IMG/VR virus record: IMGVR_UViG_3300036466_000037
Coordinates: 1 to 31,482 of that record
From: a virus
Direction: 5' to 3' (one strand)
DNA: 31,482 bases
Numbering within the stretch: position 1 is the stretch's first letter; every line of letters begins with the position of its first letter. The notes below the pieces were generated by a model that saw nothing but the letters and a program-made list of their open reading frames with translations, was not told the DNA's origin and did not search any database. Shown piece by piece: positions 9,524 to 14,708 of the stretch. The position numbers and the translations under genes were made by a program.

Positions 9524-10312
9524 CTAAGCTGTTTTCAACTCTACAGCAGCTGCTGGGCGAAGAATGCCATGACCTACAGCATACTTAGCAACCATCAATG
9601 TACCTTGACGACGAAGGTCATATTCTGACTCCATTGCTAAGTCCATTAATTTCACTGTACCTACAGCTTCTTTGTGAGTTACAACACCTACAGTAGTTGT
9701 ACCTACTACAGCATATTTATCACTTGTACCTGCACCTACAGTACCTGTGGCTACAGTAGCACCGAATGGAGCATGGTTAGTCTTAACCACGTTGATACCA
9801 GCAATACGCAATACATTTGCACCTGCGTAATCACCTTCACCACCCCAGAAACGGTTCATGATTTTAGTATTTTGAGCAAGCAAGTAGTAAGCTGCTGGGT
9901 TCAAGAATACATAACGGTCATCTTCAGGAATGAATTTCTCATCCATTTTCTGAGCAGCTGCAAATAAAGCAGCAATCATTGCTTCACCAGTTGTATCTGT
10001 TAATAGTGTTGCTGAAGTAACAGAACCACCACCAGCTTCACCAGTTACAGGAGCTGAACCACGAGAAGCTAATACAGCCAATTGTAGTTTATGCTTATCC
10101 ATTTGGTATGCTAGTGCACGACCAATTTGCTCTGAGTACGGAGCACGTACATCATAGTGATTCATTGCTTCATCAATGTTAGCTAAGAATGCGTGGCTGA
10201 TTAACAAGTCATCAATAGTGATGATTTGCTCATTAGCTGGAACATTTAAGCCAGTGATTTCTGTACCAGCAACGTGGTACTCAGCAGCAATTTTACCAAT
10301 GATAGGGAACGA
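9524..10312 (-). CDS. Major capsid protein (T7 gp10-like), exon 2
   Basis: This is the 3' exon of the capsid gene: 262 codons plus stop, beginning SFPIIGKIAAEYHVAGTEIT and running without interruption to AAAVELKTA. It shares with T7 gp10 the NEQIITIDDLL region, the DEAMNHYDVRAPYSEQIG block and the C-terminal segments GTVKLMDLAMESEYD and MVAKYAVGHGILRPAA. No start codon with a ribosome-binding site lies at its 5' end; it begins at the predicted 3' splice site of the intron at 10313-10917. Joined to exon 1 it gives a 317-residue protein (T7 gp10A is 345). A reading that starts at the TTG at 10207 (227 residues) would discard conserved capsid residues and should be avoided. Confidence 0.93.
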   Translation of the reverse strand, partial: SFPIIGKIAAEYHVAGTEITGLNVPANEQIITIDDLLISHAFLANIDEAMNHYDVRAPYSEQIGRALAYQMDKHKLQLAVLASRGSAPVTGEAGGGSVTSATLLTDTTGEAMIAALFAAAQKMDEKFIPEDDRYVFLNPAAYYLLAQNTKIMNRFWGGEGDYAGANVLRIAGINVVKTNHAPFGATVATGTVGAGTSDKYAVVGTTTVGVVTHKEAVGTVKLMDLAMESEYDLRRQGTLMVAKYAVGHGILRPAAAVELKTA

Positions 10313-10917
10313 CTTCCCTAGTTGTTCATCTATAGGCGTTAGCTATAGACCGTCTTTCGACAGCTCATGGTTACCCATGAGAGCAGACTATCTCTTCAAC
10401 TCTTGAGTTATTTAAGTAGTTAATGGCAGATTGTAATCGCTCCGTAGAGTCTTTAAGCAATCCTATTGCCGTATTACAATTAGTGCAGAGGAGTCCTCTA
10501 ATCTTTTTTGTAGTATGACAGTGGTCAATGGCAAGTTTTGTATATCTACTGGAACCCATTAGACAATTACAAATTGCACAACAACCTCTTTGTTTCATTA
10601 ACATCTCTATGTAATCAGTATATCCAATCCCATGTGCAGTATAAATGCGCAGTTGTAATGTACACTTTTTACACTCAGCTCTTGGGGCATTAGAATCCTT
10701 ACGGAAATAAAACTCACTGACGGGCTTTTCAGTCCCACATAATTTACATTCTTTCATTTGAATCCTTTGAGTTGACTCCCGTTTCGCTTCACTTGAAGCT
10801 ACGCCTTTCGGCTAGTCGTTACACCTTCCTATCTTGCGATTAGGCTTGGCTCGGTATTTTCCTTATGGAAGTTCACCGAATTAGAGAGTTGTTTATTTAT
10901 AAGAGAACCCCGTTTTA
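10313..10917 (-). ncRNA. Group I intron interrupting the capsid gene
   Basis: A 605-nt insertion splits the capsid frame exactly between GKSA and SFPIIG. Exon 1 ends in T and the intron ends in G, the group I rule. The last exon 1 bases (ATAAGAGTGCT-like run read 3' to 5' from 10918) pair with a guide sequence at 10909-10899 (GGTTCTCTTAT) in a P1 helix with a U.G pair at the splice site and one mismatch. The AACGG just before it (10914-10910) pairs with the first five bases of exon 2 (TCGTT) as P10. P/Q/R-like core elements are visible at 10882-10872, 10855-10848 (ACCGAGCC) and 10822-10812 (GTAACGACTAG). GAAA-capped hairpins occur on both sides of the ORF and a CTATAG...CTATAG hairpin near the 3' end. 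An endonuclease gene lies inside. The subgroup is not resolved. Confidence 0.88.
10371..10757 (-). CDS. Intron-encoded HNH homing endonuclease, endonuclease VII type
   Basis: This 128-residue protein lies entirely inside the capsid intron. An N-terminal zinc site (CKLCGTEKPVSEF, then CKKC near residue 30) is followed by the endonuclease VII-like HNH: CAICNCLM at about 60-67, LAIDHCHTTKKIRGLLCTNC at about 75-95, and NTAIGLLKD after it. The IDHCH motif supplies the metal-binding and catalytic His. Related free-standing and intron enzymes cut intron-less alleles so that repair copies the intron in; here the expected target is the capsid gene. AAAGGA stands 6 bases before the ATG. The stop codon is 58 bases before the 3' splice site, so the ORF sits in a peripheral loop after most of the ribozyme core. 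Confidence 0.9.
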   Translation of the reverse strand: MKECKLCGTEKPVSEFYFRKDSNAPRAECKKCTLQLRIYTAHGIGYTDYIEMLMKQRGCCAICNCLMGSSRYTKLAIDHCHTTKKIRGLLCTNCNTAIGLLKDSTERLQSAINYLNNSRVEEIVCSHG

Positions 10918-11082
10918 AGCACTCTTACCATTAGCGATTGAACGCTCTTGGAATTTACCTTCAGTTACAGTTGTTTCTTTGAATGCAGTTAATACTTCAC
11001 CAGCGAAGACCTTAAGAAATAGAGCCTTTTTATCACCAGAAGTATTAATCTGACCAATGTTTGATACGTTAGCGTTAGCCAT
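10918..11082 (-). CDS. Major capsid protein (T7 gp10-like), exon 1
   Basis: The 5' exon has 55 codons: MANANVSNIGQINTSGDKKA, then LFLKVFAGEVLTAFKETTVT and finally ERSIANGKSA. This matches the T7 gp10 N-terminal region (GDKLALFLKVFGGEVLTAF and SGKSAQFPVLG). The ATG at 11082 has AAGG 8 bases upstream. Unspliced, the frame meets a TAA immediately after GKSA, which makes the intron's presence lethal to capsid synthesis unless it is removed. It is too short and lacks its own stop, so simple ORF calling misses it. The exon junction falls between two residues (A55 and S56) that are adjacent in the conserved GKSA-x-FP motif. Confidence 0.93.
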
Positions 11083-11288
11083 TATTTATTACCTTGTGTT
11101 AGTTTAAGAAAGTTATAGCAACCCTCCAGAACTGGACACACATGCACGAGATTATCTTCCTCAGAAGGTCAGGGTCGTGTTATCTATTCTTGAAATTTGC
11201 ATTACCACCGCAAAGAATGCAGTGTGGTATTTTCTAAACATAAACATAGGTAGCCTCCCCAGTATTACCTAGGGAGGTCTTGAGACTA
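11083..11288 (-). other. Capsid leader: 206-base spacer with hairpins and a possible 28-residue ORF
   Basis: This is the longest gap in the structural region. Just after the holin-like gene there is a hairpin at 11254-11277 (CCTCCCT with GGGGAGG) that lacks a T-run, so it looks more like a processing or stability structure than a terminator. Another hairpin begins with ACCAC and ends with GTGGT near 11190-11215. GGTTGCTATAAC at 11113-11124 recalls part of the TTCTAATTGTGCAAC-type repeats found upstream of other genes, but the match is short. The 3' arm of the first hairpin doubles as a strong GGGGAGG ribosome-binding site, 6 bases before an ATG that opens a 28-codon frame (11164-11250) beginning MFMFRKYHTAFFAVV. 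Whether that peptide is made is unclear. Confidence 0.4.
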
Positions 11289-11678
11289 CTATTTGTTACC
11301 AGCACCTTTAAGACCAAGGTACAGTCGTTCACCAAAGATAAAGCTGAATGGAGTACCAACTAAGGTAAAGCCAATATCAACAATGTTATCTGCATGGTTT
11401 GTAATACCTAAGTACAGAACTGCTGCACCAATCAAAATGATTAGAGCTGCTGCTACATATCTAAATGCACCACGTAGGTCAACAACCCATTGGTCAGGTG
11501 TACCATAAGGATTATCTAAAAGTGATAAAGCTTTAAGTTTTTCTACATCAGCATTCTGTATTTTGATTTGGTCATCTACAGACATACCAAAGTATTTGCG
11601 ACCAAGAGCTGAACCAGAACCTTTGATGAAGTCCAGAAGAGCTGGTAATACTGCACTTGCTAATAGGGTTGTAAACAT
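11289..11678 (-). CDS. Holin-like membrane protein (three hydrophobic segments)
   Basis: This 129-residue protein has an N-terminal hydrophobic segment (LLASAVLPALLDFI), a clear transmembrane helix near residues 72-92 (YVAAALIILIGAAVLYLGI) and a third hydrophobic stretch near 97-117 (IVDIGFTLVGTPFSFIFG). This pattern and the size resemble the 3-TM holin family found in gene-transfer-agent and phage lysis modules. A holin would permeabilise the inner membrane so that the gp3.5-like amidase at 23123-23596 reaches the cell wall. It sits between scaffold and capsid genes, not where T7 keeps its holin (gene 17.5), so expression should be high and late. Function is inferred from topology only; a virion membrane-associated role is possible. 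Confidence 0.6.
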   Translation of the reverse strand: MFTTLLASAVLPALLDFIKGSGSALGRKYFGMSVDDQIKIQNADVEKLKALSLLDNPYGTPDQWVVDLRGAFRYVAAALIILIGAAVLYLGITNHADNIVDIGFTLVGTPFSFIFGERLYLGLKGAGNK

Positions 11679-11687
11679 AGGGTTCCT

Positions 11688-12473
11688 TTAGAATACGTTA
11701 GAACGAGCCAGTTTACTTTGTACCTTATTACGGTATGCTGGGTCTGTCTTATAACGTGGGTCTCTCATAGCTACTGTAAGCTGGGCAGTGGACTCAAATA
11801 AGTCTTCACCACCAGCACCTTTTGCACCACCAACCATACGCTGTGGGTCACTACCATTCTCTTTAGAATATCTTGCAGATAATCCAAGGACAGCAAGTTT
11901 AGCTTGGTCAATGTTGCCAGAATTTACTGCTGTGTTATACGCATCAACCTCAGAAGTATTTAAACTTCCTTTAGCCCACTGCATTAACTCAGAGTATTTA
12001 TCATCACCTCCAATTTCGCTTTTCAGGTTAGTTTCAAATTGAGATGCACGAGCCTTCTGACCTTCAATAAACTGGTCAACCAAGTTGCGGTCATAGCCAG
12101 CTTTATCTAAACGGTCATAGCTATCTGTTGACAACTCACCCTTGTTTGAAAACTCTTGAGAGAATTCAGAGAGGTCTAAACCTTTACTTGCTAAAGCTTC
12201 CTTAGCATCATCTGGTGTAGCCTCAGGCTTTACTTCCTGTGATACTGGGGGTTTACCAATCTTAGTCTCTAACTCGCCATAGGCTTTAGCCATATCTTCA
12301 GCTGTCTTAAACTTTTCTGGTAACCACGTAGGTCTGTCTTCTGGTACTTCTGGAGTGTCATAAACTTCTGTTTGAATCTCAGCATTTTTATCTACCAAGT
12401 CAATCATCTTTTGGTCATGACCTTCAGGTGCTTCATTTGTCGGAGCACTTTTTATAACAATAGTATCTGTCAA
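11688..12473 (-). CDS. Capsid assembly scaffolding protein (T7 gp9-like)
   Basis: This 261-residue, strongly acidic, predicted helical protein lies between portal and capsid, as gp9 does in T7. Scaffold proteins guide prohead formation and leave before DNA packaging. It contains the phage scaffold/capsid assembly motif around RPTWLPEKFKTAEDMAKAYGEL (positions about 48-69) and a basic C-terminal tail ending RNKVQSKLARSNVF, consistent with the scaffold-coat binding helix-loop-helix. The start is a TTG at 12473 preceded by AAGGAAATAAA; no closer ATG gives the conserved N-terminus. The acidic N-terminal half resembles T7 gp9 in composition. Confidence 0.88.
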   Translation of the reverse strand: MTDTIVIKSAPTNEAPEGHDQKMIDLVDKNAEIQTEVYDTPEVPEDRPTWLPEKFKTAEDMAKAYGELETKIGKPPVSQEVKPEATPDDAKEALASKGLDLSEFSQEFSNKGELSTDSYDRLDKAGYDRNLVDQFIEGQKARASQFETNLKSEIGGDDKYSELMQWAKGSLNTSEVDAYNTAVNSGNIDQAKLAVLGLSARYSKENGSDPQRMVGGAKGAGGEDLFESTAQLTVAMRDPRYKTDPAYRNKVQSKLARSNVF

Positions 12474-12482
12474 TTTATTTCC

Positions 12483-12614
12483 TTAGTAATCCATAAGGAT
12501 GCAACCGTTCGCATATACACGAATTAGGGAAGCATTAGGGTCTGCAACAAATTTAACTTTGTCTGCACCTTCCCCAAAGTATTGAACTACTTGCTTTGAT
12601 TTCTCTACTGGCAC
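12483..12614 (-). CDS. 43-residue protein between portal and scaffold, GTG start
   Basis: A frame of 43 codons fills the whole gap between the portal stop (12616) and the scaffold start (12473). It begins at a GTG one base beyond the portal TAA; an ATG overlapping that stop leads to a stop after three codons in another frame, so coupled re-initiation at GTG is the only workable reading. The protein begins VPVEKSKQVVQYFGEGADKV and ends RVYANGCILMDY, a balanced composition that looks coding. It shows no known motif. Similar short genes occur near the portal in marine T7-like phages as far as I recall, but I cannot assign a function. Confidence 0.6.
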   Translation of the reverse strand: MPVEKSKQVVQYFGEGADKVKFVADPNASLIRVYANGCILMDY

Positions 12615-12615
12615 A

Positions 12616-14253
12616 TTACTGCCCAGTTTCGTTGGGTTGGCTGCTGCCATCTTGTGGTTGTCCTTGTGGTTGTTGTGCTTGCTGATTAGCCATGCCTTGC
12701 TTCATAAGTTGACCTGCCTGTGTAATGGCTGGGTTCATACCTTGTTGCATCATGGCTTGCTGTTGTGCTGCTTGTTGTTCTTGCTGGATTTGCTCTGGAG
12801 ATTTCACTAGACCCTTCATATCAATACCTAAAGAAGTACCTAAGCGTTTCAGGGCATCATCTTTATTAATCTCTGGAGGGAGCTGTGCTACTAGAGCTGC
12901 ACCTTGGAAGAACTGTTGTAACTTGGTCATATCATTACCACGACCTAAGGCTTCCATACCTGTAACAATCACTGGTTTAACTGTGCCTTTAGGAAGCACA
13001 GGAAGCTTCTTCTTACGCTCCATAGCAAACATGATACGTTGTACTAAGGGGAGCTGAAATTCAAGTGATAGGATAGAGTAGATACCCCCTAAGGCACTCT
13101 CTAGTTCACCAGCCATATAGCGTATCTCTTCTGCTGTTACTCGGTCACCACTGCGTTGAATAGCGGAGTTAAGGAGGAAGGCATAAGATAAGCGTTCGTT
13201 GATTGTGGTAATGGTTTCTAAGGCTACTCGGAAGTCATTGTATTTATTAAGTTGGAGCACTGAAACATCAGACTCTGTACCTTCTACGACTGCACCATTA
13301 TCAGCTTCTGCTAATGTTTGTTGGCTAGTGGTTCCATTAGGATTCACCATAAACAATACTTTAGCTGCTGCTGCGGAGCCTTCTACAATAGCCTGTGATA
13401 GACCTTCTAGGGACTTAACATCACCTAAGTATTCTTCTACATAACTACGACCATAGTTCTCACCATCAATCTTAGTGAAGCGTACTGGAATCCAAGGTGA
13501 CTTATCTTTTGGATAGGTACCTACAGAACCATCAATGACCATACCTTTAACTTCTTGGTAGGTTTCCCATTTACCTTCCTCTAAGTAGGTGCGTGTATAA
13601 ATATCTACAGTAGAGTTAGAGCCTGTGTTCTCATACTTGTCTGAACCTTTGTCATACCCTAGCATTTCTCGGATATCATCAGGTAGAGAACTAAGTGCAG
13701 AAGTCTCTTTAACAATAATGTCTAATACTTTACCCATAGGGTCACGCTGTACTACGAAGCGTTCTAAAGGAAACACTCGCATACCGCCTTCATCAGGTAG
13801 GTAGCATAGGACATTCCCAGCTACTACTAAATGTTTTAAAGCTTCAAAGGCTGATACTCGTATAGCACCTGATTCAACTTCAGACTGAACTGCACGTTCA
13901 ATCTTATTTAAACCTTCTTCTACATCTGCTCGCATACCTTGTTGCTTAGTTAATTGTTCGAGTGTGAAGTCATCAATCTGTAAGCGGAAGAATGGAGCAT
14001 TAGGTGGAAAGAGTGCTAACAGTAATTTAGATGAAAGGTTATTTACACCTCGTGCACCTACACCCTGAAATGGTGTGTAATACTTTGTAGCATTGGCATG
14101 ACCTGCTGGTGGGATAAGTGTAGGGATAGTATATTTTGAACAGTCCCTAGCTCTCATTAAGAATGACCAGCGGTCAGACACTAACTTCTCATATATGGAA
14201 GCAGCTGAACCTTCACTCTGTTCATGCTTTGCTTCATTCTTCTCTTCTTTCAT
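12616..14253 (-). CDS. Portal / head-to-tail connector protein (T7 gp8-like)
   Basis: This 545-residue protein equals T7 gp8 (536) in length and carries the family's features: YEKLVSDRWSFLMRARDCSK at the N-terminus, GARGVNNLSSKLLLALFPPN near 66-85, DGENYGRSYVEEYLGDVKSL in the wing/stem region, and RVTAEEIRYMAGELESALGG. It forms the dodecameric channel at the unique capsid vertex for DNA packaging and ejection. The C-terminal 60 residues are very Gln/Met/Pro-rich (QEQQAAQQQAMMQQG), a barrel-like or flexible extension. AAGGGTC precedes the ATG at 14253. The gene follows the gp7.3-like gene by 8 bases. Confidence 0.95.
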   Translation of the reverse strand: MKEEKNEAKHEQSEGSAASIYEKLVSDRWSFLMRARDCSKYTIPTLIPPAGHANATKYYTPFQGVGARGVNNLSSKLLLALFPPNAPFFRLQIDDFTLEQLTKQQGMRADVEEGLNKIERAVQSEVESGAIRVSAFEALKHLVVAGNVLCYLPDEGGMRVFPLERFVVQRDPMGKVLDIIVKETSALSSLPDDIREMLGYDKGSDKYENTGSNSTVDIYTRTYLEEGKWETYQEVKGMVIDGSVGTYPKDKSPWIPVRFTKIDGENYGRSYVEEYLGDVKSLEGLSQAIVEGSAAAAKVLFMVNPNGTTSQQTLAEADNGAVVEGTESDVSVLQLNKYNDFRVALETITTINERLSYAFLLNSAIQRSGDRVTAEEIRYMAGELESALGGIYSILSLEFQLPLVQRIMFAMERKKKLPVLPKGTVKPVIVTGMEALGRGNDMTKLQQFFQGAALVAQLPPEINKDDALKRLGTSLGIDMKGLVKSPEQIQQEQQAAQQQAMMQQGMNPAITQAGQLMKQGMANQQAQQPQGQPQDGSSQPNETGQ

Positions 14254-14261
14254 ATTGACCC

Positions 14262-14468
14262 TTATAGTGGAATGTTGAGACCACTACCTTGGCTACTACC
14301 ATCAAAGCCAGTAGTGCGGTCAATACGGAGTGAAGCCCTGCCTGTTTGACCAGTGAGACCATTCTGAGGATTAACCTTAGCTAACTGAAGAGGTGCCAGA
14401 GGTGCTGGAGGAGGTGGTGGAGCTGCTGGGGGTGGTGCTGGTTGTGGTTTGCTACCGCCTATACACAT
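14262..14468 (-). CDS. Small proline-rich virion protein (T7 gp7.3-like)
   Basis: This 68-residue protein begins MCIGGSKPQPAPPPAAPPPP and ends ASLRIDRTTG...GSGLNIPL. The C-terminal pattern of SLRIDR followed by a Gly/Ser stretch and (G/L)NI resembles the end of T7 gp7.3 (SLSVARSSGGGINI), and it lies directly before the portal gene as gp7.3 does. T7 gp7.3 is a small tail/connector-associated virion protein needed for tail assembly and adsorption. The proline-rich N-terminal half should be extended. The MC start followed by a Gly pair is common in such phage proteins; no lipoprotein signal is present. The assignment is by position and C-terminal similarity. Confidence 0.6.
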   Translation of the reverse strand: MCIGGSKPQPAPPPAAPPPPPAPLAPLQLAKVNPQNGLTGQTGRASLRIDRTTGFDGSSQGSGLNIPL

Positions 14469-14470
14469 AG

Positions 14471-14653
14471 TTAATTCTCCAAGATATTCGTTTGTTGTGA
14501 GTTGTATTGGGAGCGTAGGAATCTAATAACCAGAACACTGCCATAAGCCACCTTAGGACAAGCCACAGGGTCAGGCACTCGGTCTGGAAATCTCTTCTCT
14601 AACTCTTCTAATAATTCTTTTGAAACTGGAGGGAAGTGCTTGATATTCTTCAT
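14471..14653 (-). CDS. Hypothetical 60-residue protein upstream of the gp7.3-like gene
   Basis: A soluble, basic 60-residue protein (MKNIKHFPPVSKELLEELEK...) with a helix followed by PDRVPDPVACPKVAYGSVLV and a basic C-terminus. It is the first gene after the terminator that follows the ribonucleotide reductase and has an AGGAG ribosome-binding site. It ends 3 bases before the gp7.3-like gene, so it belongs to the morphogenesis operon. Its place corresponds to T7 gene 6.7 (a virion protein), but I see no sequence similarity that proves this. I do not recognise the family. Confidence 0.65.
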   Translation of the reverse strand: MKNIKHFPPVSKELLEELEKRFPDRVPDPVACPKVAYGSVLVIRFLRSQYNSQQTNILEN

Positions 14654-14656
14654 ATA

Positions 14657-14675
14657 GTTCTCCTAATGGGCAACC
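14657..14675 (-). promoter_or_regulatory. Diverged copy of the GTTGCACAATTAGAA block
   Basis: GGTTGCCCATTAGGAGAAC on the minus strand resembles the GGTTGCACAATTAGAA core of the three repeats at 23090, 24858 and 27627, after one gap and a GA insertion. It lies just after a terminator and before the first morphogenesis gene, where a late promoter would be expected. It overlaps that gene's ribosome-binding site, so chance similarity is possible. Confidence 0.3.
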
Positions 14676-14678
14676 TCT

Positions 14679-14700
14679 AAAAGAGGGTTATTAGCCCTCT
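14679..14700 (-). terminator. Rho-independent terminator after the ribonucleotide reductase gene
   Basis: On the minus strand a 6-bp perfect stem, AGAGGG with CCCTCT, has a 7-base loop and runs into TTT. It begins 9 bases past the reductase stop codon at 14709. The T-run is short, so read-through into the morphogenesis genes is likely. Confidence 0.7.
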
Positions 14701-14708
14701 TCTATAAG

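Noticed and set aside
9674-9967. Plus-strand 97-residue frame opposite the capsid gene
   Set aside because: Cys/Thr/Tyr-rich low-complexity shadow of the capsid's alanine- and valine-rich coding sequence.
9524-10207. A 227-residue capsid protein starting at the TTG at 10207, with the upstream part treated as unrelated
   Set aside because: The frame is open and capsid-like back to 10312, and the N-terminal capsid segment exists at 10918-11082. The TTG is an internal Leu codon in ITIDDLLISH without a ribosome-binding site.
10313-11082. Capsid gene inactivated by insertion, or separate N-terminal fragment as a pseudogene
   Set aside because: Both exons are intact with no frameshift, the boundary residues join at a conserved motif, and group I pairings fit both splice sites. 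Splicing explains it better than decay.
11254-11277. Terminator after the holin-like gene
   Set aside because: The hairpin is good but is followed by CTACCTATG and no T-run; a terminator here would cut off the capsid gene. Kept as a hairpin only.
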